A DNA stretch of 64,000 nt, from positions 182,738 to 246,737 of the forward strand of contig CAVUAU010000007.1 of assembly GCA_963739625.1 (NCBI GenBank), given 5' to 3'. Below, piece after piece: positions 46,985 to 55,641 of this stretch (positions are counted from its first letter, which is position 1; the number at the start of each line of letters is the position of its first letter). The DNA is from Salinimicrobium sp963739625 (GTDB lineage Bacteria; Bacteroidota; Bacteroidia; Flavobacteriales; Flavobacteriaceae). Made by a program: the position numbers and the translations under genes. The notes below the pieces were generated by a model. The model was not told where the DNA came from and made no database searches. It was given only the letters and a program-made list of their open reading frames with translations.

Positions 46985-48040
46985 ATGGAATCTCGAGTTA
47001 CTGCTTTACCAAAGTTATTCATAGGGATTGACATCCACAAGAGGAGCTGGAAAATACACTGCAGCACAGATCTTTTTGCAGGTAAATCTTTCAGTATGCC
47101 TCCAGATCCTTACAAGCTGCAGGAATATGTTCAAAAACATTTTCCAGATCATGAGATCTCCACAGCATATGAAGCCGGCTGTTGTGGTTATTCTGCCCAT
47201 CGCACTTTTGAGAGCTTTGGCTGGAATTCCCTGGTGGTAAACCCTGCTGATATCCATCGCAAGGGAAAAGAAAAGTATACTAAGACCGATCGCATCGATG
47301 CTCAGCTCATTAGCCGGGAATTGAAGGATAACCGCCTTGAAAGTATTTTGGTTCCCGATATAGAACGCGAAGAGCTCCGTAGCCTTTTTCGCCGCCGCAA
47401 TGAACTGGTTAAAGATCTCAGACGCGTCAAAAGTATTATCAAGATGCAATTGCTTTACTTCGGAATCAAAGTTCCTGCAGAGTTTGATAATGACCACTGG
47501 AGCCATGCCTTTCGTCACTGGATTGATAACCAGGAATTCAATTACCCTACAGCAAAGGAAACCATGGCCAGCAAGATGCGAAACTTTCGGTTTATAGATA
47601 AAGAACTTAGGGATGTTTCCAAGCAGCTAAAAGCCTATTGCCGCAAACATTTTAAGAAGGATTATTACCTGCTTAGAAGTATTCCCGGCATAGGAGGAAT
47701 TGTGGCTGTGGGCATCATATCCGAACTGGGAGATCTAAGACGCTTTAGCAATCTCAAACATCTGGCAGGTTATATTGGACTGGCTCCCGGAATTTACGAA
47801 AGTGGAGCCACTTCAAAATCTACAGGAATTAATCCCCGATGCCATAGGCTTATTCGTTCTTACTTTGTAGAAGCTTCCTGGCAAGCCATCAGAACCGATC
47901 CGGTATTACAGGCTTACTACAGGAAACACCTGGGAAAGGATACAAAGAAAATAATAGTCAAGGTTGCTCACAAACTGCTGAGTCGCACCTTGGCAGTCAT
48001 AAAAACTGAAACACCCTACGAAATAGGTGTGGTAGCATAA
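46985..48040 (+). CDS. IS110-family transposase (element A, copy 1)
   Basis: The 351-residue DEDD recombinase has an N-terminal RuvC-like domain with D16 in LFIGIDIHKRSWK and DRIDAQLI, and the C-terminal Transposase_20 domain LRSIPGIGGIVAVGIISELG with the catalytic serine region SGATSKSTG. Its long non-coding region lies 3' of the gene, the IS1111-like layout. It is about 95% identical to the copy at 52563. Confidence 0.93.
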   Translation: MESRVTALPKLFIGIDIHKRSWKIHCSTDLFAGKSFSMPPDPYKLQEYVQKHFPDHEISTAYEAGCCGYSAHRTFESFGWNSLVVNPADIHRKGKEKYTKTDRIDAQLISRELKDNRLESILVPDIEREELRSLFRRRNELVKDLRRVKSIIKMQLLYFGIKVPAEFDNDHWSHAFRHWIDNQEFNYPTAKETMASKMRNFRFIDKELRDVSKQLKAYCRKHFKKDYYLLRSIPGIGGIVAVGIISELGDLRRFSNLKHLAGYIGLAPGIYESGATSKSTGINPRCHRLIRSYFVEASWQAIRTDPVLQAYYRKHLGKDTKKIIVKVAHKLLSRTLAVIKTETPYEIGVVA

Positions 48041-48072
48041 AAACTAACTAATGATCAAGCTCAAAAGAATTA

Positions 48073-48267
48073 AAGCCTGTACCACAAAACAATGGAGGTG
48101 GTCCCAATATTTCGGGAACCACATTTTGTGATAGCAAGTGGACAGGCTTATATTAACCAATCATAGAGATGCTGGTGGCGCTCATTAGAAGTGACCACAA
48201 ATAGGATGCTGAGCGGGTTATTGCAGCATTGAATTTCTACTGAAGCAGAGCTTCATCAAAAATTCAA
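48073..48267 (+). ncRNA. Candidate bridge RNA of IS110 element A, copy 1
   Basis: The 3' non-coding end can fold as stem AAGCCTGT/ACAGGCTT enclosing CACAAAA/TTTTGTG and GGTGG/CCAC with internal loops, then a GATGCTG/CAGCAT stem, then TTGAATTT/AAATTCAA. This resembles the looped bridge RNAs of IS110/IS1111 elements. AAAACAATG at 48086-48094 is the complement of CATTGTTTT in the attC-like arm at which copy 2 is inserted. Confidence 0.45.
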
Positions 48268-48350
48268 CGCGTTAAAAAGAAAAAACTATTGAAATAGAGA
48301 AAATTAAATACTAATTTTAGAAGAAGAGCCGATTATTGCTTTTCATAGGA

Positions 48351-48360
48351 GCCATTGTTG
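48351..48360. repeat. attC-like site stub (right end only)
   Basis: CCATTGTTG followed by TAGCAC is the 3' end of an array repeat; the rest was removed by or lies beyond IS110 copy 1. TAGCAC pairs with GTGCTA before the site at 50154, defining the first clear cassette. Confidence 0.7.
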
Positions 48361-48370
48361 TAGCACGTTC

Positions 48371-48378
48371 TATTTTAG
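48371..48378. repeat. Target-site duplication of the IS256 element (left)
   Basis: TATTTTAG is repeated at 49734-49741. Confidence 0.85.
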
Positions 48379-49733
48379 GGGACTATCTCAAAAACTGTGT
48401 AAGTAGAAAATATCGGGGTTTGCAAACCCCGATATTTTTTTAATCTTGCCTGTAATTTCAGGCCTCTAATATTTACACAGTAATGAAAAAAGAAGATTTA
48501 TTTGACGATGATTTTTTAAAGCAGTTCAAATCCAGAGAAGATCTCAGTAATTTCCTAAAAAAACTCCAAAAACGTGGTCTGGAAAAAATGCTGGAAGGTG
48601 AGCTTGATGGTCACCTTGATTACGAGAAAAACCAGCGATCTAAAGAAGGTAATACCCGCAACGGCTATTCCCAGAAGAAGGTTCGTAGTTCCTATGGAGA
48701 GGATTCTATAAAGGTTCCAAGAGACAGGGACGGATCTTTTAATCCCATGATTGTTCCCAAGCGGAAGAATATGGTTGATGGTATCGAGAATGTAATTGTC
48801 ACTCTTTATGCCAAAGGAATGAGCAATAGTGATATCGAAGAACAGATCTCTGAGGTCTATGGTTTTGATGTTTCTACTTCCACTATATCACGAATTACTG
48901 ACCGGATTAGTAATGATATTGTCGCCTGGCAGAACCGTCCTTTAGAGCCGGTTTATCTTATTGTCTGGATGGATGGGATCGTGTTTAAGGTACGAGAGAA
49001 CTCCAAGGTAGTCAACAAAACGATTTATATCGCAGTAGGTCTTAGGAGAGATGGTAAGAAAGAGGTTCTTGGTCTATGGCTTGGAAAGAATGAATCTGCA
49101 GCTTTCTGGATGAGCGTACTTACCGATATGAAAGCCCGTGGTGTGGAGGATATTCTGATCACCGCTACAGATAATCTGAATGGATTTACCGACACCATTA
49201 GAAACGTATTCCCGGAATCCAGAACGCAAATATGTGTAGTCCACCAGATCAGGAATGCCTGCAGGTATGTGGTCTGGAAAGATAAAAAAGCCTTTACAAA
49301 GGATATGAAGCTCATCTATGATGCCCCCACCAAACAGGCCGCAGAAGCTGCCCTGGAGGATTTTGCACGAAATTGGAATGACAAGTATTCCTATGCTATT
49401 AAAAGCTGGAGAGACAACTGGGAAGACCTTACAGTTTTCTATGAGTTCCCACTTGAGATCAGGCGTATCATTTACACGACCAACCTCATTGAAAATTTAA
49501 ACGGCAAGATCAGGAAGTACACCAAGAATAAATTATCCTTCCCAACCGATGATGCTGTGATGAAATCTGTATATTTGGCATTAAGGGAAGCCACAAAAAA
49601 GTGGACTATGCCGGTTAGAAACTGGGGAATTATACTCAATCAGTTCTTAACCATATATGAAGAAAGGGTTCGACTTTAAATAATAAAGCCAAACCCCCTT
49701 ATTTAAAACTTACACACTTTACGGGATAGTGTC
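48379..49733 (+). mobile_element. IS256-family element
   Basis: The 1355-bp element has imperfect ~26-bp terminal inverted repeats (left GGGACTATCTC..TGTGTAAGT, right complement GACACTATCCC..TGTGTAAGT) and an 8-bp TATTTTAG target duplication. It is inserted at the 3' end of the first cassette gene, and the duplication preserves that gene's stop codon. Confidence 0.9.
48483..49679 (+). CDS. IS256-family (mutator-type) transposase
   Basis: The 398-residue DDE transposase has the family blocks LEGELDGHLDYEK, NTRNGYSQKKVRSSYG, the first Asp region YLIVWMDGIVFKV, and the second Asp in LITATDNLNGFTD. The conserved C-terminal stretch is IIYTTNLIENLNGKIRKYTK. It is intact and of normal length, so the element may be active. 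Confidence 0.95.
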   Translation: MKKEDLFDDDFLKQFKSREDLSNFLKKLQKRGLEKMLEGELDGHLDYEKNQRSKEGNTRNGYSQKKVRSSYGEDSIKVPRDRDGSFNPMIVPKRKNMVDGIENVIVTLYAKGMSNSDIEEQISEVYGFDVSTSTISRITDRISNDIVAWQNRPLEPVYLIVWMDGIVFKVRENSKVVNKTIYIAVGLRRDGKKEVLGLWLGKNESAAFWMSVLTDMKARGVEDILITATDNLNGFTDTIRNVFPESRTQICVVHQIRNACRYVVWKDKKAFTKDMKLIYDAPTKQAAEAALEDFARNWNDKYSYAIKSWRDNWEDLTVFYEFPLEIRRIIYTTNLIENLNGKIRKYTKNKLSFPTDDAVMKSVYLALREATKKWTMPVRNWGIILNQFLTIYEERVRL

Positions 49734-49737
49734 TATT

Positions 49738-50136
49738 TTAGCACCATTCAATAACTTTTTCATCAAAATCTATAGGTATCGGTCCGCCAGTACAACCTCC
49801 GATTTCCTCGGCGTTTATATCGGCTGGATCCTTCCCAATTATCCATCTTCCAGATTTATGCTTCATTAAAACGCCTTTAGCTATAACCTTTCCTCCAGTC
49901 AGATTAGTCTCGGAAGTTTGCTGAACGGTAATGTTTTTTCCTTCAATTATTAATTCACAAGGTGCATTTCCCATCCGACCTCCCCACTCCGAAAAATACA
50001 GTTCAAACTCAATTTTTCCCTGGGGAATGGTGTCCGATTCTATAACTATGAAGTCCGTCGCATTCGGTTCAGAAGACTGAGCCGAAATCTGCAGAGACAA
50101 AAAACAAACTATCGAAACTAATATTATTCTTATCAT
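49738..50136 (-). CDS. Cassette gene: small secreted protein
   Basis: The 132-residue protein has a signal peptide (IILVSIVCFLSLQISAQ). The mature part is beta-rich (GKIEFELYFSEWGGRM, GKNITVQQTSETNLTGGKVIA) and ends in EWC. No family is recognised. A longer frame that begins in the adjacent repeat is an artefact; ATG 50136 lies about 20 bp after the site. Its TAA lies within the IS256 target duplication, so the gene is uninterrupted. Confidence 0.72.
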   Translation of the reverse strand: MIRIILVSIVCFLSLQISAQSSEPNATDFIVIESDTIPQGKIEFELYFSEWGGRMGNAPCELIIEGKNITVQQTSETNLTGGKVIAKGVLMKHKSGRWIIGKDPADINAEEIGGCTGGPIPIDFDEKVIEWC

Positions 50137-50153
50137 ATCGGTTGAATGTGCTA

Positions 50154-50277
50154 CAACGTCTCGTATAAAAACAGTGCGAGCGGGCGAGCTTGATTGTCCG
50201 AAGGACAATCAGGTGCAGCAAGCGAGCACAGACTTTCGATTCGACACCGGTTTAAGCATTGTTTTTATATGTTGTTG
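50154..50277. repeat. attC-like site 2 (124 bp)
   Basis: Complete copy: CAACGTCTCGTATAAAAACA at the left, central hairpin TGATTGTCC/GGACAATCA, and GCATTGTTTTTATATGTTG at the right. The right end supplies the stop codon of the HNH cassette. Confidence 0.85.
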
Positions 50278-50878
50278 TAAAACGTTTTCTTTGAGCAATG
50301 TGTATTTCTTTGTGACAGTCCCGACAAACACTTACTAAATCTTCCAATTTTTCATTCTTAAAATTGTCATAGGTAATATGATGAACATCTTCTGCTTTTG
50401 CCACTTTACATTCTTGGCATAAGTTTCCATCCCTTTTTAAGACCAACATTCTTTTAGCTTTCCATTCGTCACTTTCCATATAGGTCAAATAATTTTCCTG
50501 AAAAAGTATATGTCTTTCCCTTATCTTCTCTTTTGTTATCCGTTTTTTAATTTGATAAAACTTGTCCGATAATTCTTTTCTCTTTTCCCATAAATGATAA
50601 TCAAATGTAGGTGTTGTCTTTTTAGGGTTTTTGCTTTTTTTAAGTGCTGTTCCTTTTTTATTTCCACAGTTCCGACACTGATTATATATTAAATAGTCAT
50701 TATGTCCGATTTGAGCCTCAAAAATATCCTCATAAAATTTTGTGGGAATGTACTGAGGATAATCACAACATTCACGTGCTCGTTCAACACTTTCGTGTCC
50801 GCACTGACCACATCTGTAATGAGAACCAACCAATAAATTAGTTTCGTCCATCCATTTTTCACAAAATTCGCATTTCAT
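50252..50878 (-). CDS. Cassette gene: HNH endonuclease-like protein
   Basis: The 208-residue protein has an HNH nuclease domain at about 140-195: zinc cysteines C154, C157, C185 and C188 with H166/H167 and H189 in CQECKVAKAEDVHHITYDN and CRDCHKEIH. Ahead of it are two further zinc-ribbon-like Cys pairs (CEFC..CGQC, CRNCG) in the first 75 residues. The stop codon lies 26 bp inside the attC-like site, which provides the last codons. A nuclease cargo is typical of defence or restriction cassettes, but the target is unknown. Confidence 0.85.
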   Translation of the reverse strand: MKCEFCEKWMDETNLLVGSHYRCGQCGHESVERARECCDYPQYIPTKFYEDIFEAQIGHNDYLIYNQCRNCGNKKGTALKKSKNPKKTTPTFDYHLWEKRKELSDKFYQIKKRITKEKIRERHILFQENYLTYMESDEWKAKRMLVLKRDGNLCQECKVAKAEDVHHITYDNFKNEKLEDLVSVCRDCHKEIHIAQRKRFTTTYKNNA

Positions 50879-50899
50879 TTTGGTGGTTTTAATGTTTTA

Positions 50900-51023
50900 C
50901 AACGTCTCGAATAAAAACTGTGCGAGCTGGCGAGCCTGATTGTCCGCAGGACAATCAGGCGCAGCAAGCGAGCACGGCCTTTCGAATTGAGACAGGTTTA
51001 AGCATTGTTTTTATGCAATGTTG
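50900..51023. repeat. attC-like site 3 (124 bp)
   Basis: Complete copy; right arm reads TTTTTATGCAATGTTG. The left flank TTTTA and right flank TAAAAC belong to different cassettes that happen to share the same end sequence. Confidence 0.85.
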
Positions 51024-51036
51024 TAAAACGTCTTTT

Positions 51037-51267
51037 TCATTGTCCGCTAAATTTTTCCATAAAAGATTTAATTACCATTTCTGGTCTGTTTATATCAGAT
51101 TTAGTTACATATAGCTCAACATTATTTGGGGAAGTTCCGAAACCTGCCAGTCTTGCCGATTCGACATTATCTTTTATAATTGAAGGTATTTCTTCTTCAT
51201 CTAAAAGCTGTACAATCCGATTTATTACTATTGCACTATCAGTAAAGATTTTCACACGTTCTTTCAT
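51037..51267 (-). CDS. Cassette gene: DUF2007-like putative signalling protein
   Basis: The 76-residue protein follows the DUF2007 pattern: a strand (RVKIFTDSAIV), a helix (NRIVQLLDEEEIPSIIKDN), then GFGTSPNNVELYVTKSDINR and an amphipathic helix. The family has a ferredoxin-like fold and uncertain role. It starts about 75 bp after the site at 51343 and stops 13 bp before the site at 50900-51023. Confidence 0.75.
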   Translation of the reverse strand: MKERVKIFTDSAIVINRIVQLLDEEEIPSIIKDNVESARLAGFGTSPNNVELYVTKSDINRPEMVIKSFMEKFSGQ

Positions 51268-51342
51268 GCTCTGTAGTATTTAATAAGCTTCTGATTAAAT
51301 TTAATTTTGCAAAACAGGTACATCGCTTTTTTTGATGTTTTA

Positions 51343-51466
51343 CAACGTCTCGTATAAAAACAGTGCGAGCTGGCGAGCTTGATTGTCCGCAGGACAATCA
51401 GGCGCAGCAAGCGAGCACGGACTTTCGATTTGAGACAGGTTTAAGCATTGTTTTTATATGTTGTTG
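51343..51466. repeat. attC-like site 4 (124 bp)
   Basis: Complete copy. The left side carries the end of the DUF2007 cassette (TTTTACAAC) and the right the start of the next (GTTGCCAAA). Confidence 0.85.
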
Positions 51467-51725
51467 CCAAATGTACCACCCGCCCGAGTGAGCCATTTCG
51501 CTTTTTAATCCGCTGCACTTTGGTCGGTTATAAAGTGTTTTTTACTTACCTCTCAAAAATTGCATTTTTCGTTCTCTTTTTATTTTCCGGCTGAGTAAGA
51601 AGTCCGGCGCACAGCTTTTGTCGAATTCCCATTTATCTTTCTTTCCAAAAGTGTCATTTTAAAGGTCCGATTTTTATTTGGTCCGTTTTAATTTTTCACG
51701 TCCTGGTTGTCAGTGGTATTTTTGG
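51467..51725 (-). other. Non-coding cassette with internal repeats (259 bp)
   Basis: Ends CCAAA and TTTGG are complementary. No frame of note. It contains CTTACCTCTCAAAAA and the GAGTGAG/GAGTAAG..TCCG motif shared with other empty cassettes. Confidence 0.7.
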
Positions 51726-51848
51726 CAACGTCCCGTATAAAAACTGTGCGAGCTGGCGTGCGTGATTGTCCGCAGGACAATCCGCAGAGGAAGCGAGCAC
51801 AGAATTTCGAACCAAGACCAAATTAAGCATTGTTTTTATATGTTGTTG
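51726..51848. repeat. attC-like site 5 (123 bp)
   Basis: Complete but more diverged in the middle (TCCGCAGAGGAAGCGAGC). Right flank GTTGGCGTAC. Confidence 0.85.
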
Positions 51849-51862
51849 GCGTACGTTTTTAC

Positions 51863-52372
51863 TTAGTTTCTATTCCAGGATCTGTCAAAATCTTTAAGGT
51901 TTGCATCAACGCTATTAGGCTTAAATAGCTTCAAATAATTGTTCTTGTAACGATCCCTAAAATCTCTTACAAATGGATCTAACGATTCTACATTTGAAAA
52001 ATTAACTGGTTCAAGATTAGGAATTTTTATCCAAGTGGAAAATTGGTTAGGATTAACAGCATTAACCATTTTTAAGGAATCAGGAGTTACCACAACGATA
52101 AACTTCAAAGTGTCTATTGTTTGATTAGGGTTATAAATGTCTTTCACATACTGAATTAAGGTATCAGTTTTTAGTTCATAACTGGATAGGTAGCTGAGCG
52201 ATACATCATTGACGACAACCAGCGAGGTGTCCGTAATGTGTGCTTCTGAGTAGTGCTGGTCCGCAAGAGTAGGGTCCGCAGTATACCATATTCCCTGAAT
52301 GTCCGCTTTGGAATCAGTTTTCGAACAAGAACAAAAAAGTACTGCCAGAAATAATAGGTTTAATTTTCTCAT
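51863..52372 (-). CDS. Cassette gene: lipoprotein of unknown function
   Basis: The 169-residue protein has a lipoprotein signal (LNLLFLAVLFCSCSK). The mature region (IQGIWYTADPTLADQHYSE, then a beta-rich stretch) suggests a lipocalin-like or small periplasmic domain; no family is recognised. ATG 52372 was chosen because upstream residues are encoded by the recombination site. The cassette ends GCGTAC / GTACGC are complementary over 13 bases with one mismatch. Confidence 0.72.
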   Translation of the reverse strand: MRKLNLLFLAVLFCSCSKTDSKADIQGIWYTADPTLADQHYSEAHITDTSLVVVNDVSLSYLSSYELKTDTLIQYVKDIYNPNQTIDTLKFIVVVTPDSLKMVNAVNPNQFSTWIKIPNLEPVNFSNVESLDPFVRDFRDRYKNNYLKLFKPNSVDANLKDFDRSWNRN

Positions 52373-52389
52373 TTTTTTTAAATGTACGC

Positions 52390-52504
52390 CAACGTTTCGT
52401 ATAAAAACAGTGCGGCGATTGCCGGCGATGATTTTCCGCAGGAAAATCAGACGCAGCAAGTACGCACAGACTTTCGATTCATCACTAAGATAGCATTGTT
52501 TTTA
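52390..52504. repeat. attC-like site 6, left part (interrupted by IS110 copy 2)
   Basis: The copy runs to GCATTGTTTTTA and is then cut by the IS; the remaining bases CATTGTTG lie at 53931-53938. Confidence 0.8.
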
Positions 52505-52562
52505 GCATCAATGAAAAAGCAGTAATCGAGTATCTTTAAAATTCACCATAAACCTTAAAGAT

Positions 52563-53618
52563 ATGGAATCTCGAGTTACTGCTTTACCAAAGTTATTCAT
52601 AGGGATTGACATCCACAAGAGAAGCTGGAAAATACACTTTAGCACAGATCTTTTTGCAGGTAAATCTTTCAGTATGCCTCCAGATCCTTTCAAACTACAG
52701 GAATATGTTCAAAAACATTTTCCAGATCATGAGGTCTCCACAGCATATGAGGCCGGCTGTTGTGGTTATTCAGCCCATCGCACCTTTGAGAGCTTTGGCT
52801 GGAATTCCCTGGTGGTAAATCCTGCTGATATCCACCGCAAGGGAAAAGAAAAGTATACTAAGACAGATCGTATCGATGCTCAGCTCATCAGCCGGGAATT
52901 GAAGGATAACCGTCTTGAAAGTATTGTGGTTCCCAATATAGAACGTGAAGAGCTTCGTAGTCTTTTCCGCCGGCGCAATGAACTGGTTAAAGATCTCAGA
53001 CGCGTCAAAAGTATGATCAAAATGCAATTGCTTTACTTCGGAATCAAAGTTCCAGCAGAGTTTGATAATGATCATTGGAGCCATGCTTTCCGTCACTGGA
53101 TCGATAGCCAGGAATTTAATTATCCTACGGCACGGGAGACCATGGCCAGCAAGATGCGGAACTTTCGGTTTATAGATAAAGAACTCAGGGATGTTTCCAA
53201 GCAGCTAAGAGCCTACTGCCGCAAACATTTTAAGAAGGATTATTACCTGCTTAGAAGTATTCCCGGCATAGGAGGAATTGTGGCTGTAGGCATCATATCT
53301 GAACTGGGAGACTTAAGACGCTTTAGCAATCTCAAACATCTGGCAGGTTATATTGGACTGGCCCCGGGAATTTACGAAAGCGGAGCCACTTCAAAATCTA
53401 CAGGAATGAATCCCCGGTGCCACAGGTTAATTCGATCTTACTTTGTGGAAGCTTCCTGGCAGGCTATCAGAACCGATCCGGTATTACAGGCTTACTACAG
53501 GAAACACCTGGGAAAGGATACAAAGAAAATAATAGTCAAGGTTGCTCACAAACTGCTGAGTCGCACCTTGGCAGTCATAAAAACTGAAACACCTTACGAA
53601 ATAGGTGTGGTAGCATAA
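52563..53618 (+). CDS. IS110-family transposase (element A, copy 2)
   Basis: The 351-residue DEDD/serine recombinase is intact. It carries the same motifs as copy 1 (IGIDIHKRSWKI, IPGIGGIVAVGIISELGDL) with about 15 substitutions, so the two copies are not a recent duplication. It is transcribed opposite to the cassette genes. Confidence 0.93.
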   Translation: MESRVTALPKLFIGIDIHKRSWKIHFSTDLFAGKSFSMPPDPFKLQEYVQKHFPDHEVSTAYEAGCCGYSAHRTFESFGWNSLVVNPADIHRKGKEKYTKTDRIDAQLISRELKDNRLESIVVPNIEREELRSLFRRRNELVKDLRRVKSMIKMQLLYFGIKVPAEFDNDHWSHAFRHWIDSQEFNYPTARETMASKMRNFRFIDKELRDVSKQLRAYCRKHFKKDYYLLRSIPGIGGIVAVGIISELGDLRRFSNLKHLAGYIGLAPGIYESGATSKSTGMNPRCHRLIRSYFVEASWQAIRTDPVLQAYYRKHLGKDTKKIIVKVAHKLLSRTLAVIKTETPYEIGVVA

Positions 53619-53651
53619 AAATTAACTAGTGATCAAGCTCAAAAGGAATTA

Positions 53652-53846
53652 AAGCCTGTACCACAAAACAATGGAGGTGGTCCCAATATTTTGGGGAACC
53701 ACATTTTGTGATAGCAAGTGGACAGGCTTATTTAACCAATCATAGAGATGCTGGTGGCGCTCATTAGAAGTGACCACAAATAGGATGCTGAGCGGGTTAT
53801 TATAGCATTGAATTTCTACTGAAGCAGAGCTTCATCAAAAATTCAA
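53652..53846 (+). ncRNA. Candidate bridge RNA of IS110 element A, copy 2
   Basis: Same fold as in copy 1. Differences fall in apical or internal loops (for example TTTTGGGG for TTTCGGG) while the paired arms AAGCCTGT/ACAGGCTT and CACAAAA/TTTTGTG are unchanged. Confidence 0.45.
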
Positions 53847-53938
53847 CGCGTTAAAAGAAAAAACTATCGAAATAAAGAGAATTAAATACTAATTTTAGAA
53901 GAGGAACTGATTATTGCTTTTCATAGGATGCATTGTTG

Positions 53939-54280
53939 TGAAATGCACCGCCCGCCCGAGTGAGCCGCTTCGCTTTTCAATCCTATGCGTTTTGCTTTTA
54001 TATTTACTTACCTCTCAAAAAAGGCATTTTCACGTCCGATTTTTTTCTCCACTTGAGTGAGAAAGTCCGCTGTATTTTATTCTGAAATTCAGATTTTCTT
54101 ACCTCTCAAAAATGATATTTTTTAGCTCTTCTTTTTTCTCCGCCTGAGTGAGTGATCCGCCGCAATTCTTCTTTTTAAACTCAATTAATCTTTCTTTCCA
54201 AAAATGGCGTTTTAGAAGGCCGTTATGTTTTGAGTCAGTTTTTATTTTTCTCGCGTTTTGTTAGTCAGCGGTGTTTTTCA
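53939..54280 (-). other. Non-coding cassette with internal repeats (342 bp)
   Basis: Ends TGAAA and TTTCA are complementary. Three related ~90-bp blocks carry CTTACCTCTCAAAAA (twice) and CTTTCTTTCCAAAAATGGC. No supported gene. Confidence 0.75.
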
Positions 54281-54405
54281 CAACGTCTCGTATAAAAAAT
54301 AGTGCGAGCTGGCGAGCTTGATTGTCCGCAGGACAATCAGGCGTTGCAAGCAAGCACGGAGTTTCGAATTGAGACAGACTTGAGCATTTTTTTTATACAG
54401 TGTTG
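54281..54405. repeat. attC-like site 7 (125 bp)
   Basis: Complete; belongs to the GCGTTGCAAGC subtype with an eight-T right arm (GCATTTTTTTTATACAGTGTTG). Confidence 0.85.
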
Positions 54406-54430
54406 TGCAACGTTTTTTTTGCTCAGGAGT

Positions 54431-55564
54431 TTATAAGTATTTTTCTAAGCCTTTTTCAAGTTCTCCTTCTTTATAACCAACCCAGCGATCAACTATCTTA
54501 CCATCAGGACTAATGAGCAGGAATGTCGGTGTAACTGAAAAATTATAGCGAATGGCACTTTCACTGTATCTCCCCTGACCATCCCACAAGCTTGGCCATT
54601 GATTTCCATCGCGCTCAATAGAATGCAACCAATCCTTCTTTTGCGGATCAGCAGAGAAGTCAACAATATTTAGAGATTTCTGGTGTTGGTTATAAATCTC
54701 CTTAAGTTCATCTGTAGCTCTAATGCAAAATCCACAATAGGCGGAAGTGAAATTAATCAAAAGGAACTTGTTATCTTCCTTTAGGGCCGCTAAACTCGAT
54801 TTTTCACCGGACTTTTTTATTCCCTCAAAATTGAGGTACGGATCGCCTTTTGCTATATGATTGGACTCTAAATATATTTTAATTATTCTTCCAAACTTGC
54901 TTTGCTTTAGCTCATCTGTGTAGTTGTTAAATATTAGTTCCACCGAATCCCTTGGAATTGCATCCTTTAAAAATGTAAGATTGAGAATACTGGCATAAGT
55001 GTCATTATTCTCTTTAATGTATTTAATCGTTCTGTTCCTTGTGACGCTATCAATGTTGCCGACACTTTCCATAAACTTATCTCTCGTTGCCTCTTTTTGT
55101 GCAACAGGCAAGCCGTGGTAGCCAAATATAAGTGAGTCTCTTCTGATATTAAGTTCTTTTGTAATATCCATCGATTTACGATAATTGGCATCAATAGTAG
55201 AACCTCGAGTTTTCACGTTCCAAGCAAAATCCTTTTTGTCAGCACTTAATTCTAAATTATCATTTCCGATGAGTAGAGGTGTATAAACGTAATCCTCACC
55301 ATCAGTTGCTCTTAACCAGAATGAGGTGGGAGGATTGACAATATGACCCTCCATACGAAACTCGTTGTTCTTGACCAGAGCGCTGTCGACGTTAGCATTG
55401 GTTTCAAGGCTATAAAGGTAAAACTTGGTACCTTCGGTGAAACCAGTAACATTTCCTGTTATCTGATAGATCTCATTTTGATTTGGGACTTTTTGTTGAT
55501 CTGGCATACAACCTATCAACATCAGAAATGCAAAGACAAAAAGCAGTGGCTTTTGAAGGATCAT
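54431..55564 (-). CDS. Cassette gene: TlpA-like thioredoxin-fold lipoprotein
   Basis: The 377-residue lipoprotein (signal FAFLMLIGCMP, Cys19) is of the TlpA/ResA type common in Bacteroidota. An N-terminal DUF4369-like beta domain (about 30-125) and a helical linker precede the thioredoxin domain (about 245-377) with the redox pair C277/C280 in SAYCGFC and the cis-Pro segment FSVTPTFLLI. It is unusually large for a cassette gene. An IS110-type element separates it from the upstream site. Confidence 0.9.
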   Translation of the reverse strand: MILQKPLLFVFAFLMLIGCMPDQQKVPNQNEIYQITGNVTGFTEGTKFYLYSLETNANVDSALVKNNEFRMEGHIVNPPTSFWLRATDGEDYVYTPLLIGNDNLELSADKKDFAWNVKTRGSTIDANYRKSMDITKELNIRRDSLIFGYHGLPVAQKEATRDKFMESVGNIDSVTRNRTIKYIKENNDTYASILNLTFLKDAIPRDSVELIFNNYTDELKQSKFGRIIKIYLESNHIAKGDPYLNFEGIKKSGEKSSLAALKEDNKFLLINFTSAYCGFCIRATDELKEIYNQHQKSLNIVDFSADPQKKDWLHSIERDGNQWPSLWDGQGRYSESAIRYNFSVTPTFLLISPDGKIVDRWVGYKEGELEKGLEKYL

Positions 55565-55641
55565 TTTTAATTTAGTTTTGTATTGAATATCATCTTAATA
55601 TTCTAATGATACTGTTTATTGAAATTCTGACTAACGTCAAA

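Larger units (their letters stand above)
46925..48350 (+). mobile_element. IS110-family element A, copy 1
   Basis: Boundaries are from comparison with the copy at 52503-53928: identity starts at TAGCATCAATG and ends at TTTTCATAGGA. No terminal inverted repeats or target duplication are seen, as usual for IS110. The right end abuts the last bases of an attC-like site (CCATTGTTG). The left flank is not attC-like, so that side may have been rearranged. Confidence 0.85.
52503..53928 (+). mobile_element. IS110-family element A, copy 2, inserted in an attC-like site
   Basis: The 1426-bp copy is about 95% identical to copy 1. The insertion falls inside the right arm of site 6, between GCATTGTTTTTA and CATTGTTG. 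Insertion within the recombination-site palindrome parallels the IS1111-attC group known from classical integrons. Confidence 0.9.

Noticed and set aside
50137..50208. N-terminal extensions starting MSFGQSSSPA or MSCGQSSSPA on several cassette genes
   Set aside because: These residues are translated from the recombination-site repeat itself; internal ATGs followed by signal peptides or hydrophobic starts are better.
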